Origin: CAHJXF01 sp038254545
GTDB lineage: Bacteria; Pseudomonadota; Gammaproteobacteria; Burkholderiales; Burkholderiaceae_D
Assembly (NCBI GenBank): GCA_038254545.1
Contig: JBBSGB010000010.1
Coordinates: 40,018 to 104,017, forward strand
Length of the DNA: 64,000 nt
Direction: 5' to 3'
How positions within the stretch are numbered: the stretch's first letter is position 1; each line of letters starts with the position of its first letter. Positions 52,346 through 61,371 of the stretch are shown here, piece after piece. The notes under the pieces are model-generated. The model did not search any database and was not told the origin of the DNA. It saw nothing but the letters and a program-made list of their open reading frames with translations. The translations under genes were made by a program, and so were the position numbers.

Positions 52346-52477
52346 TCACGGTCCGCCCTTCGCCGTGGAGAAAATCGAAAAGGCAAGCAGCAATGCCACG
52401 TCCGCCGCGAGAACGTAGAGCAGGACGAGGCGCGCGTACGACCGCGGTCGGCGCGTGGATTTCGAGCGGGGGTTCAC
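52346..52477 (-). CDS. 43-residue single-TM protein coupled to cobA
   Basis: The GTG at 52477 overlaps the cobA stop (GTGA). The product is a basic N-terminus (NPRSKSTRRPRSYAR), one membrane helix (LVLLYVLAADVALLLAFSIF) and a short tail ending KGGP. The coupling, positive-inside topology and clean stop favour a real small gene. The function is unknown. Confidence 0.5.
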   Translation of the reverse strand: MNPRSKSTRRPRSYARLVLLYVLAADVALLLAFSIFSTAKGGP

Positions 52478-53274
52478 GCGGCCCTGGATTTTTCCTGCGC
52501 GCGATCCACATCGAGGACGACAGCCTGTCGAACGATTTCTCCGATCACCAGCGTTGCCGGGCCATCGAGCGCGGTCAGACCTTCGCGCGCAAGTTCGGCT
52601 AGCGTCATCACGCAAGTGAAAACGTTCGGCAACGAAGCGTTCTCGACCAGAGCGACCGGGGTCGATCCCTTTCTTCCCGCCGCGATCAGCAGCGCGGCGA
52701 TGCGATCGGCCTGGCGCGAGGCCATGTACAGCACCGCGGTATCGGCCGCGTTGACTGCGGCGATCCAGCGCATCGCGTCGCGCGCATCGCTGTCGCTGGC
52801 ATCGGCGGCGACCCTGGGCGTGACGAAGACCACGCTGCGGCTGCCTTCGAAGCTTGCATCGGCGCGTCGCGTCAACGAGGTCTCGAGTTCCGCGCTCGCG
52901 GCGAGTGCGGCCGTCACGCCCGGCACGATCTCGAACGGGATGCCCGCTGCGCGCAAGGCATCGATCTCTTCCTGCACGCGCCCGAACAGCATCGGATCTC
53001 CGCCCTTCAATCGCACCACCACGCGATGTTCGTGCGCCGCATCGATCAGCCGCTTGTTGATGAAATGCTGCGCAGAAGAGAGACGACCGCAACGCTTGCC
53101 GACAGCGACCTTGATCGCGTAGGGAGCCAGTGCGAGCGTGTCGGCATGCACCAGTGCGTCGTGAAAGACGATGTCGGCCGCCTCCAGCAGGCGCGCAGCG
53201 CGCAGGGTCAGCAGGTCGGTTGCGCCCGGACCCGCGCCGACCAGATAAACCGTACCGAAAGTTTCGGATGCCAT
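52474..53274 (-). CDS. cobA: Uroporphyrinogen-III C-methyltransferase (SUMT)
   Basis: 266 residues from the ATG at 53274, one base from the cysN stop. SUMT motifs: VYLVGAGPGATDLLTLRAAR, GKRCG, VVVRLKGGDPMLFGR and EIVPGVTAA. It is the stand-alone methylase, not the trifunctional CysG; it makes precorrin-2, the siroheme precursor needed by CysI upstream. Oxidation/chelation enzymes are not in the window. Confidence 0.94.
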   Translation of the reverse strand: MASETFGTVYLVGAGPGATDLLTLRAARLLEAADIVFHDALVHADTLALAPYAIKVAVGKRCGRLSSAQHFINKRLIDAAHEHRVVVRLKGGDPMLFGRVQEEIDALRAAGIPFEIVPGVTAALAASAELETSLTRRADASFEGSRSVVFVTPRVAADASDSDARDAMRWIAAVNAADTAVLYMASRQADRIAALLIAAGRKGSTPVALVENASLPNVFTCVMTLAELAREGLTALDGPATLVIGEIVRQAVVLDVDRAQEKSRAA

Positions 53275-53275
53275 G

Positions 53276-54619
53276 TCAGCGTTTGTCGGCTGCGTCATCG
53301 ACCGCGTCATCGACTTCCAAACGAACGATCATTCCCGCAGCGACCGTGTGGTTGCTGACCTCGTCGATCAAGATGAATGCCCCGGTCGCACGATTGTCCG
53401 TGTACGCATCGACCATCAGCGGATCGCGCGTGCGGATGCGGACGCGGGCGATCTCGTTCATCGTGAGCTCGCCACGCGCCGCCTCATCGATGGTATCGCG
53501 CAATTCGAGCGTCGCGATATCGAGCTTGCTCGTCACAGCATCGATCATCGCCTTGGTGGTTCGCGTGGTGTGCTTGATCAGGTAGCGTCCGCTGGGCAAG
53601 AGCGCTTGCGCATCCATCCAGCACAGCGTCGCATCGAAGCTCTTGACGGCCGCAGCGGGCGCATCGGCGCGCACGATCAGGTCACCGCGCGAGATGTCGA
53701 TCTCGTCGTCGAGCAAGAGCGTGATCGACTGAGGCGCATGCGCTTCAGTCAACGTACCGTCGAGCGTCACGATGCTTTTCACCCTTGTCTTGCGCCCACC
53801 GGGTTGCACGACCACGCGATCACCGGTGCGAATCGCCCCCGACTCGATGCGCCCCATGTAGCCGCGCACGTACGCATCGGGCCGATCCGCGGGCAGACCG
53901 GGGCGCCTCACAAGTTGTACGGGAAACCGGAACGGCACATCGACGGCCGGCGATACATCGACGCTCTCGAGATGATCGAGCAGTGTCGGGCCGTAATACC
54001 AATCGAGACGCGCGCCGCGTTCGACCACCATGTCGCCGCGCAGCGCGGACACGGGAATGCAGCGCACATCGCGCAGTGAGAGCTTGCTGGCGATCGCCTG
54101 GATCTCGTGCTTCAAGGTATCGAAGCGTATCTGGTCGTAATCGACCAGATCCATCTTGTTGATCGCGAACACCACGTGACGGATGCCGAGCAGGCTGGCG
54201 ATTGCCGCGTGACGACGCGACTGTGGCAGCACGCCCTTGCCCGCATCGACCAGAACGATGGTGAGGTCGGCCGTCGATGCCCCGGTCACCATGTTGCGCG
54301 TGTACTGCTCGTGGCCGGGCGTGTCGGCGATGATGAACTTGCGCTCGGGCGTCGAGAAATAGCGATACGCGACGTCGATGGTGATGCCCTGCTCGCGCTC
54401 GGCGATCAGGCCATCGGTCAACAGCGCGAGATCGACCGCGACGCCGTCGTCGAGTACCGCATCGACATTGCCGCCCACGCCGCCGCGCCGCGCGGTGGTG
54501 CGCACGAGACTGTTGTACTGGTCTTCGAAGATCGACTTGGCATCGTGGAGCAGACGGCCGATCAGCGTGCTCTTGCCGTTGTCGACGCTGCCGGCCGTGG
54601 AGAAGCGAAGCAGGTCCAT
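53276..54619 (-). CDS. cysN: Sulfate adenylyltransferase large subunit (GTPase)
   Basis: 447 residues. GTPase motifs: GSVDNGKSTLIGRLL, DTPGHEQYTRNM, NKMDLVDY; then EF-Tu-like barrels ending near IVRLEVDDA. There is no fused APS kinase domain, which fits direct APS reduction by the neighbouring CysH. With CysD it makes APS from sulfate and ATP, driven by GTP. It starts one base after the cysD stop. Confidence 0.96.
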   Translation of the reverse strand: MDLLRFSTAGSVDNGKSTLIGRLLHDAKSIFEDQYNSLVRTTARRGGVGGNVDAVLDDGVAVDLALLTDGLIAEREQGITIDVAYRYFSTPERKFIIADTPGHEQYTRNMVTGASTADLTIVLVDAGKGVLPQSRRHAAIASLLGIRHVVFAINKMDLVDYDQIRFDTLKHEIQAIASKLSLRDVRCIPVSALRGDMVVERGARLDWYYGPTLLDHLESVDVSPAVDVPFRFPVQLVRRPGLPADRPDAYVRGYMGRIESGAIRTGDRVVVQPGGRKTRVKSIVTLDGTLTEAHAPQSITLLLDDEIDISRGDLIVRADAPAAAVKSFDATLCWMDAQALLPSGRYLIKHTTRTTKAMIDAVTSKLDIATLELRDTIDEAARGELTMNEIARVRIRTRDPLMVDAYTDNRATGAFILIDEVSNHTVAAGMIVRLEVDDAVDDAADKR

Positions 54620-54620
54620 G

Positions 54621-55610
54621 TCAGAAATACCCTTCCTTCTTCCTCAACTCCATCGATGCGTCCGAGGTCTGGTCGTCCATGCGCGTGGCGCCCCGTTCGG
54701 TGATGCGCGTGACGGCGGTCTCCGTGACGATTGCCTCGACCGTTGACGCGTGCGACTCCACCGGCGCGGTGCAGGTCATGTCCCCGACCGTGCGAAAGCG
54801 CACGCTCTTCTCGACCACGAGCTCGCCCTCTTTCGGTTGCACCAGCGCAGAAACCGGCATCCACGCGTTGCCGCGCGCGATCACCGCTCGTGTGTGTGCG
54901 TAGTAGATGTTCGGCACCGCGAGCTTCTCGCGCCCGATGTATTGCCACACGTCGAGCTCGGTCCAGTTCGAGATCGGGAACACGCGCATGTGCTCGCCCC
55001 TGTGGACATGCGTGTTGTAAAGGCTCCAAAGCTCGGGCCGCTGGTTCTTCGGGTCCCATTGGCCGAAGGCATCGCGAAACGAGAAGATGCGTTCCTTCGC
55101 GCGGGCCTTCTCTTCATCGCGACGCGCGCCACCGAAGCAGGCGTCGAAGCCGAACTCCTCGATCGCGTCGAGCAAGGTCACGCTCTGGTGCGGATTGCGC
55201 AACGCATCGAGATTCTTCATTCGCACCCGACCGCTCGCGATCGAATCCTCCACCGAGCGCACGATCAGGCGCTCGCCGAGCTCGGCCGCGCGCGCATCGC
55301 GAAACGCGATCACTTCGGGAAAGTTGTGGCCCGTGTCGATGTGCATCAACGGGAACGGAAAGCGGCCAGGACGGAAGGCCTTCTCCGCCAGACGTAGCAT
55401 CACGATCGAATCCTTGCCGCCCGAGAACAGCAGCACCGGATTGCCGCATTCGGCCGCGACTTCGCGCATCACATGAATCGCTTCGGACTCGAGGCGGTCA
55501 AGATGCGCGGCGTTGGACTGCGCGTTCGAGCTCAGCGGCGTGGGCGCGACCGCCGCAATCGCAGCGACACGCGCTGTGGAAATTGTTTCGTCTTCGAGAA
55601 GCATCGTCAT
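54621..55610 (-). CDS. cysD: Sulfate adenylyltransferase small subunit
   Basis: 329 residues from the ATG at 55610; a second ATG two codons later is equally possible. PP-loop FSGGKDSIVMLRLAEKAF, MHIDTGHNFPEV, GGARRDEEKARAKERIFSFR and the C-terminal RITERGATRMDDQ, MELRKKEGYF. The ~35-residue N-terminal extension is longer than in E. coli. It works with CysN. It is 8 bases after cysH. Confidence 0.96.
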   Translation of the reverse strand: MTMLLEDETISTARVAAIAAVAPTPLSSNAQSNAAHLDRLESEAIHVMREVAAECGNPVLLFSGGKDSIVMLRLAEKAFRPGRFPFPLMHIDTGHNFPEVIAFRDARAAELGERLIVRSVEDSIASGRVRMKNLDALRNPHQSVTLLDAIEEFGFDACFGGARRDEEKARAKERIFSFRDAFGQWDPKNQRPELWSLYNTHVHRGEHMRVFPISNWTELDVWQYIGREKLAVPNIYYAHTRAVIARGNAWMPVSALVQPKEGELVVEKSVRFRTVGDMTCTAPVESHASTVEAIVTETAVTRITERGATRMDDQTSDASMELRKKEGYF

Positions 55611-55618
55611 GGTGCTGG

Positions 55619-56353
55619 TCACGCCGTTTGCGTTTCGGCTTGCGCCACATGCAGTCCGCATTCCTTGCCGAGTGCCGATTCCCACCACCACCGCCCCGCG
55701 CGAATATCCTCGCCCGCTGCGATCGGGCGCGTGCACGGCGCGCATCCGATGCTCGGGTAGCCGCGCGCGTGCAGCGCATTCACCGGCACGTCGCGCGCGC
55801 GCAGATAGGTCCACACCTCGTCTTCGGACCAGTCGGCCAGCGGACTGAATTTCACGAGCTCGTGATCGGCGTCGTAGGCCTCGAGCGCGAGATCGCCGCG
55901 CGACGCGGCCTGCGCGCGGCGCAGCCCCGTGATCCACGCCTTCCTGCCGGCGAGCGCGCGATTGAGCGGCTCGATCTTGCGGATGTGGCAGCACGCCTTG
56001 CGCTCGGCCACGCTGTCGTAGAACGCGTTGATGCCGTGGATGCGCACGTATTGCTCGACCGCGGATGCGGCGGGGAAGAACACATCGACCTTGCGACGAT
56101 AGCGCTCGGTCGCGCGCTGCCAGGCCTGATAGGTCTCGTCGGGCAGGCGACCGGTATCGAGGATGGCAATCGCGATGGCCTTCATCGTCTTCGCCGCATC
56201 GTCATCGCCGCCAGCGATGAGGTCAAAGATCACCATGTCTTCGGCACCGAAGCTGGTCGTGAAGATTGCCGGCGCGTGGTTTCGTGCAGCGCGCATCAAG
56301 GCCGCGCGCGCGGCTTCGGCCTTGCTTGCGAGTTCAGGCGAAAGCGGACTCAT
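55619..56353 (-). CDS. cysH: Adenylylsulfate (APS) reductase, iron-sulfur type
   Basis: 244 residues. The paired cysteines C121-C122 (KACCHIRK) and C204/C207 (GCAPCTR) are the four ligands of the [4Fe-4S] cluster found in APS reductases and absent from PAPS reductases; the catalytic Cys is C232 in KECGLH. Consistent with this, no APS kinase is encoded in the cluster. It reduces APS to sulfite. Its ATG overlaps the DUF934 stop by four bases. Confidence 0.95.
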   Translation of the reverse strand: MSPLSPELASKAEAARAALMRAARNHAPAIFTTSFGAEDMVIFDLIAGGDDDAAKTMKAIAIAILDTGRLPDETYQAWQRATERYRRKVDVFFPAASAVEQYVRIHGINAFYDSVAERKACCHIRKIEPLNRALAGRKAWITGLRRAQAASRGDLALEAYDADHELVKFSPLADWSEDEVWTYLRARDVPVNALHARGYPSIGCAPCTRPIAAGEDIRAGRWWWESALGKECGLHVAQAETQTA

Positions 56354-56892
56354 GTCGCCGCTTCCGTTGTCGTGCGTGCGAAGCTGCGTCGTTTGAAAAG
56401 CGGGACGGGGCGATCGACCGAAGTCTGGTAGCCCTCTGAAAAAACGCGGTAGGACGTCAACGCATCCTCGATTAGTTCCTGATGCTTCATCGCAAACGAA
56501 TCGAAACCGCTGCGAAGCATGTAGAACAACTGATCGCGCAACACGTCGCCCACCGCGCGCACCCTGCCGCGATAGCCATGGCGCTCACGCAGTACCCTCG
56601 CGATCGAATAACCGCGACCGTCGGTGAACTTGGGAAAGTCGATCGCGATCAGCGCGAGCCGCGAAAGATCGTCCGCCAGTTCCGCAGGCTCGTCGCTCGC
56701 TTCGAGCCGCACGCTCAGCGGCGCGGTTCTCCCAAGCAAGGCAATGCGCTCTGCCTTCCACAGCGCGAGCGGAACCAGCACCGATGCGTCATCGGGCAGG
56801 TCGCGCAAGCCTTCGGTCGCATCCACGAACGTCCACGCGTCGTCGACGATGCGCCCGCCTTCGGCAATCGAGCCCTCAATCAGCCTGGGCAT
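56350..56892 (-). CDS. DUF934 family protein
   Basis: 180 residues from the ATG at 56892 (MPRLIEGSIAEGGRIVDDAW). DUF934 pattern: ALIAIDFPKFTDGRGYSIAR, LRERHGYRGRVRAVGDVLRDQ, FYMLRSGFDSFAM. The family is found almost only between cysI and cysH; it is thought to be an oxidoreductase accessory, with biochemistry unknown. The start overlaps the end of cysI by 17 bases. Confidence 0.92.
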   Translation of the reverse strand: MPRLIEGSIAEGGRIVDDAWTFVDATEGLRDLPDDASVLVPLALWKAERIALLGRTAPLSVRLEASDEPAELADDLSRLALIAIDFPKFTDGRGYSIARVLRERHGYRGRVRAVGDVLRDQLFYMLRSGFDSFAMKHQELIEDALTSYRVFSEGYQTSVDRPVPLFKRRSFARTTTEAAT

Positions 56893-58561
56893 GATCGCGC
56901 TCGCGATAGACGTGCTGCTTGAAGGGGTCGAGGCCGATGCGCCGCACCGTGTCGATGAAGCGCTCGTCCTCATGGCGATGGGCGACATAGGTCTCGAGCA
57001 GGCGCTCAACCACGTCGGGCATCTCGTCGCGCGCGAACGAGCGGCCGATCACCTTGCCGAGCGCGGCGTCGTTGCCCTGCGCGCCGCCGATCGTGACCTG
57101 GTACCACTCCTCGCCGTTCTTGTCGACGCCCAGCACACCGATGTGCCCGACGTGATGATGGCCGCAGGCGTTGATGCAGCCCGAAATGTTCAGGTCGAGT
57201 TCGCCGATGTCGTGCAGGTAGTCCTGGAACTCGACCCTCTCTTCGATGCGGCGCTGGATCGATTCGGCCACGGGGATCGACTTCGCATTCGCGAGCGAGC
57301 AGAAGTCGCCGCCCGGGCAGCACACGATGTCGGTGAGCAGGCCGATATTGGGCATCGCGCAACCGAGTTCCCGTGCGCGCTCCCATACCGCGTAGAGGTC
57401 GTCGAGGCGTACGTCCGCGAGGATCAGGTTCTGTTCGTGGGACACGCGCACTTCGCCGAAGCTGTAGCAATCGGCGAGATCGGCGATCGCGTCCATCTGG
57501 TCGGCGGTCGCGTCGCCGGGCGGCACGCCGGTCTTCTTCAACGACAGCGTCACCGCCTTGTAACCGGCGACCTTGTGCGCAAAGGTATTGCGCTTGATCC
57601 AGTTCGCGAACGGCTTGCTGTCGGCGATCTGTGCGCGCAACGCACGGCTGTCCGCAGGAAGAGTCTCGTACGCAGGCGGCGTGAAGTACGCTTCCATGCG
57701 GCGATATTCGTCGTCGGGAATCGTGGCCGGCCCGCCTTCCAAACGCGACCATTCCTCTTCGACCTTGGCTGAGAACACCGCGGGCGTGAGATCGCGAACC
57801 AGGACCTTGATGCGCGCCTTGTAGAGATTGTCGCGACGACCGTAACGGTTATAGACGCGCAGGATCGCGTCGAGATAGTTGAGCAGTTCGGCGCGCGGCA
57901 GCCATTCGCGGATCACGTGGCCGATCATCGGCGTGCGACCGAGGCCGCCGCCCGCGAGAATGCGAAAGCCGAGCTCGCCCGCGTCGTTCTTCAGTGCATG
58001 AATGCCGATGTCGTGCACGCGCGTGGCGGCGCGATCCTCGACCGCGCCGTTGATGGCGATCTTGAATTTGCGCGGCAGGAAGGCGAACTCGGGATGAAAC
58101 GTGGACCACTGGCGCACGATCTCGCACACCGCGCGCGAATCGACCAGCTCGTCGTGAGCGACGCCCGCGAACTGATCGGTGGTCGTATTGCGGATGCAGT
58201 TGCCGCTGGTCTGGATCGCGTGCATCTGCACTGTCGCAAGCTCTGCGAGAATGTCGGGCACGTTCTCGAGCGCAGGCCAGTTGAACTGGATGTTCTGGCG
58301 CGTGCTGAAATGGCCGTAGCCGCGGTCATACCTGCGCGCGATCTCGGCCAGCTTGCGCAGTTGTCGCGTCGCAAGGAAGCCATACGGAATCGCGATGCGC
58401 AGCATCGGCGCAAGCCGCTGGATGTAGAGGCCGTTCTGCAGACGCAGCGGACGGAACTCGTCTTCGCTGAGTTGCCCGGCGAGAAAACGGCGAGTTTGGT
58501 CGCGAAACTGCGCGACGCGTTCGTCGACCATCGCCTGGTCATAGGAGTCGTAGCGGTACAT
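56876..58561 (-). CDS. cysI: Sulfite reductase hemoprotein (siroheme/[4Fe-4S])
   Basis: 561 residues. Two ferredoxin-like half-domains; siroheme/cluster ligands C415 and C421 (CCPGGDFC) and C462 and C466 (GCINACGHH). The region HFSTRQNIQFNW is typical of the family. Stand-alone, with no flavoprotein CysJ next to it, so electrons may come from ferredoxin. By sequence alone nitrite versus sulfite is not certain, but the cys operon context decides for sulfite. First gene of the unit; the 98-base gap to the cupin must carry its promoter. Confidence 0.94.
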   Translation of the reverse strand: MYRYDSYDQAMVDERVAQFRDQTRRFLAGQLSEDEFRPLRLQNGLYIQRLAPMLRIAIPYGFLATRQLRKLAEIARRYDRGYGHFSTRQNIQFNWPALENVPDILAELATVQMHAIQTSGNCIRNTTTDQFAGVAHDELVDSRAVCEIVRQWSTFHPEFAFLPRKFKIAINGAVEDRAATRVHDIGIHALKNDAGELGFRILAGGGLGRTPMIGHVIREWLPRAELLNYLDAILRVYNRYGRRDNLYKARIKVLVRDLTPAVFSAKVEEEWSRLEGGPATIPDDEYRRMEAYFTPPAYETLPADSRALRAQIADSKPFANWIKRNTFAHKVAGYKAVTLSLKKTGVPPGDATADQMDAIADLADCYSFGEVRVSHEQNLILADVRLDDLYAVWERARELGCAMPNIGLLTDIVCCPGGDFCSLANAKSIPVAESIQRRIEERVEFQDYLHDIGELDLNISGCINACGHHHVGHIGVLGVDKNGEEWYQVTIGGAQGNDAALGKVIGRSFARDEMPDVVERLLETYVAHRHEDERFIDTVRRIGLDPFKQHVYRERDHAQAD

Positions 58562-58659
58562 GCGTGCGAGTCTAGGTTGCAGTGCACGAAAACCGAACGA
58601 CTATCGCGTTGTGATTACATAACGGAAGCGCATGAAGCCTGGATCAACGAGGAGCCACG

Positions 58660-59142
58660 GTGCAGAAATCCACGACAGACGATAACGAACAGCAGCGCTG
58701 GAAATACGATGGCGTACGCGTGATCGGTGCCGACCAGCTCGACCCGAACACTGCGCAGACACCGGGGATGGACCGCAAGGCCGCGATCAACTTCGCACGC
58801 GTGGGCGCTCAGAAGCTGTGGGCGGGCACCGTGCACATCCATCCCGATGCCAAGACCGGCGCCCATCATCACGGGCCGCTCGAGAGCGTGATCTATGTGG
58901 TGCGCGGACGCGCGCGGATGCGATGGGGGGAGCGTCTGGAGTTCGTCGCCGAAGCAGGCCCGGGCGACTTCATCTATGTGCCGCCGTTCGTGCCGCATCA
59001 GGAAATCAATGCGAGTCCGCACGAGACGCTCGAGTGCGTTCTCGTGCGCAGCGACGGCGAGGCGGTGGCGATCAATCTCGATATCGAGCCGGTGGAAAAG
59101 CCGGAGGCGGTGCGATGGATCGATGCTATCCATCGGGAATGA
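58660..59142 (+). CDS. Cupin-domain protein
   Basis: 160 residues from a GTG at 58660, with GGAG seven bases upstream. Cupin motif 1 GAHHHGPLESVIYVVRGRARMRWG with the metal-binding His residues, motif 2 PGDFIYVPPFVPHQEIN. A single-domain cupin with a small-molecule or metal role; the substrate is unknown. It is divergent from cysI, and a tRNA-like repeat follows its stop by about 8 bases, marking the edge of the accessory segment. Confidence 0.85.
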   Translation: MQKSTTDDNEQQRWKYDGVRVIGADQLDPNTAQTPGMDRKAAINFARVGAQKLWAGTVHIHPDAKTGAHHHGPLESVIYVVRGRARMRWGERLEFVAEAGPGDFIYVPPFVPHQEINASPHETLECVLVRSDGEAVAINLDIEPVEKPEAVRWIDAIHRE

Positions 59143-59150
59143 ATGTCACG

Positions 59151-59179
59151 ATTGATGGGGGGCCTGATGGGACTCGAAC
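59151..59179 (-). repeat. Degenerate copy A of the tRNA-His 3'-end repeat
   Basis: 29 bases match 27 of 29 with the copy at 63667-63695: ATTGATGGGG, then CTGATGGGACTCGAAC. On the minus strand this is the T-loop and acceptor end of a tRNA, but the rest of a tRNA is missing and the acceptor bases differ. It lies directly after the cupin gene. Confidence 0.65.
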
Positions 59180-59293
59180 GACTCGCCGAATGGCATGGTG
59201 GTATGGGCAGATCAGCCTTTCCCCACTGATGTACATCGGTCCGGACTGCTCCTGTCGCCACACCAAAACGCAACTAACTCATCTTCGATCCCT

Positions 59294-59818
59294 GTGCGGA
59301 CACTTCTGCCTGCCCCGCTTCGACGCTGTTTGCATAGGCTCGATCGCGGCCTGTCACACGTCACCAACGCGGCAGCGATATTGGTGATTCCCCTGGCCTT
59401 GTTGCTCTGCGTCCAATGGCCCTTGCGTGACTGGATCCATGCCTATTCACGCGAGGCCAATGACTTGGCTCAGGTGCTCTTCGGGATCTACGTCAGCGTC
59501 GCCATCACCTACGCGACGCGCGTGCGCGTGCATCTGACACCGGAAGTACTGGCACAACGCTATCCGGCACGATTCAGGTCGCAGCTATTTCGATATACGT
59601 CCCTATGCATCGTTGTTCCATGGTCACTTTTCATCTTGTATGCGGCCACCCCCATGGTCTTGCAATCCATTCGGCAATTGGAACGTTTCCCCGACACATT
59701 CAATCCCGGATACTTCATTCTCAAGATCAGCATGTGGCTGCTCGCACTACTGGTATTTTTCCAGACACTGGTCGATGCCTTTCGAGTCAAGCCGTCTGAT
59801 TCCCCCGAGATGCGCTAG
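59294..59818 (+). CDS. TRAP transporter small permease (DctQ type)
   Basis: 174 residues if the GTG at 59294 is the start; no clear ribosome binding site was found and the true start could be downstream. Four membrane helices (AAAILVIPLALLLCVQW, VLFGIYVSVAITYATR, SLCIVVPWSLFILYAA, FILKISMWLLALLVFF). The pattern RVRVHLTPEVLAQRYPAR resembles DctQ loops. Its stop overlaps the GTG start of the large permease. No substrate-binding protein is near. Confidence 0.8.
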   Translation: MRTLLPAPLRRCLHRLDRGLSHVTNAAAILVIPLALLLCVQWPLRDWIHAYSREANDLAQVLFGIYVSVAITYATRVRVHLTPEVLAQRYPARFRSQLFRYTSLCIVVPWSLFILYAATPMVLQSIRQLERFPDTFNPGYFILKISMWLLALLVFFQTLVDAFRVKPSDSPEMR

Positions 59819-61299
59819 TGGCGACCACCGGCTTATGGATGCTGCTGGCGACCGCAGTCCTGATCGCGACCAGCGGCTTGCCGGCGTGGATCGTACTGAT
59901 CAGCGTACCGACGCTGTTTATCGCCGGTGGCCTAGTCTTCGGCGCCTTCACCACACCGCTCTTGTTCGCGTTGCCAGCGCGCCTCGTCGGCTTGCTCGAG
60001 CACGATTTGCTGCAGGCATTGCCCCTCTACGTGCTGATCGGCGCGATGCTCAACCACCTGTCCTTGGGCGACATCCTGTTCCGGGCGTTCAACCGCGCGC
60101 TACGCCGTGTGGCTGCGGCGCCCTACCTGGCCGGCATGGGCTTGGGCGCCTTGCTGGCGCCGATGAACGGTTCGGTCGGCGCCAGCGTCGCGATGCTGGC
60201 GCGCGCGGTCCAGCCACGCCTGGAGGCACAGGGCATTCCGGTCGAGCGCAGCGCGGCGTTGATCTGTGCCGCCAGCACAATCGGCGTCGTGGTGCCGCCG
60301 TCGCTGGTACTGATCCTGTTGGGCGATGCGATGTTGCGTGCCCATACCGAAGCGGTCAACGCAACGGGCAACGCGGTCCGTATCATCAATACGCAAGATA
60401 TTTTTCACGGTGCTCTGCTGCCCGCGGTGACGATGCTGTTGCTGTTTTTCGTCGTCACCGTCTGGCGCAATCGCGACGCAGGCACGGACGCCACTGCCGC
60501 GCTGGCGATCGATTCGAACAGTTTGCCGGTCAGCCGCAGCGACTGGATCATTGCCGGCGCCAGCATTTGTTGCATCCTCGCCCTGCTCACGTCGGTGACG
60601 CTAGGCTACCTCTATGCCGTGGAGGGTGCGGCCACCGGCGGTCTCGTGCTGATGCTGTTTGGCGTGATCACGCGCTCGATGACCCCAGCGGTGCTCAAGG
60701 CGACCTTGCACGATACGCTGGCGACGACCGGGGCGGTGTTCGCGCTCCTGATTGCCGCGACTGTGTACACGCTGGTTCTGCGTGCCTTCGAAACCGATCT
60801 TTGGATCAATGACTTCTTGAGAAGTCTGAGCGGCGGCCCCACCGCGGCATTGACGGTCGTACTGCTGGTGCTTGGGCTGAGCGCATTTATCCTGGATGCG
60901 TTCGAGATTACCTTTGTCATTGTTCCCATTGTCATGCCACCGCTATTGATCCTGGTGCCCGATGCAACTTGGGTCGCGGTACTCACTCTGCTGGTGTTGC
61001 AGGCAAGTTTTCTCCTGCCGCCGTTCGGCTATGCAGTACTGATGGCGGGCAGCGTGTTGCGTCGCAAGCTCTCGCCGCCCGCGCTTGCGCGGGCGCTGCT
61101 GCCCTATCTCCTGGTACAGGCGGTGGTCATGTTGCTGGTGTTGCTATGGCCAAGCATGGTCTGGCACAGTCATCCGGAAACGCCCCTCGATGCGCAGAGC
61201 GCTCCGCACCTCACGGATGAACAGATTCAGCAGGAACTTGATCGGCAACGCATGCCAAACGAGAAGAACGTCGGTGATGCCGCGCCGGCATCAAACTGA
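59818..61299 (+). CDS. TRAP transporter large permease (DctM type)
   Basis: 493 residues, GTG start sharing one base with the dctQ-like stop. Twelve or so membrane helices; DctM hallmarks: LPLYVLIGAMLNHL, GMGLGALLAPMNGSVGASVAML, AASTIGVVVPPSLVLILLGD, and FILDAFEITFVIVPIVMPPL. It would import an organic acid with Na+ or H+. It is slightly longer than usual, with a hydrophilic C-terminal tail (QIQQELDRQRMPNEKN). It lacks a DctP partner in the window. Base composition is less GC-rich than the core genes. Confidence 0.9.
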   Translation: MATTGLWMLLATAVLIATSGLPAWIVLISVPTLFIAGGLVFGAFTTPLLFALPARLVGLLEHDLLQALPLYVLIGAMLNHLSLGDILFRAFNRALRRVAAAPYLAGMGLGALLAPMNGSVGASVAMLARAVQPRLEAQGIPVERSAALICAASTIGVVVPPSLVLILLGDAMLRAHTEAVNATGNAVRIINTQDIFHGALLPAVTMLLLFFVVTVWRNRDAGTDATAALAIDSNSLPVSRSDWIIAGASICCILALLTSVTLGYLYAVEGAATGGLVLMLFGVITRSMTPAVLKATLHDTLATTGAVFALLIAATVYTLVLRAFETDLWINDFLRSLSGGPTAALTVVLLVLGLSAFILDAFEITFVIVPIVMPPLLILVPDATWVAVLTLLVLQASFLLPPFGYAVLMAGSVLRRKLSPPALARALLPYLLVQAVVMLLVLLWPSMVWHSHPETPLDAQSAPHLTDEQIQQELDRQRMPNEKNVGDAAPASN

Positions 61300-61318
61300 T
61301 CTTTCAGGCACGCTCGCC

Positions 61319-61367
61319 CTAGGTCGCTGATTATTGGGGTGGCTGATGGGACTCGAACCCACGACAA
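61319..61367 (-). repeat. Copy B of the tRNA-His 3'-end direct repeat (49 bases)
   Basis: It starts CTAGGTCG and contains GGGTGGCTGATGGGACTCGA, then ACCCACGACAA. On the minus strand this is the variable loop, T-arm and acceptor end with CCA of tRNA-His plus ~16 bases of downstream flank. It matches copy C at 46 of 49 positions. Homology stops at the CAA, five bases before the stop of the MFS gene. Confidence 0.85.
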
Positions 61368-61371
61368 ATCG

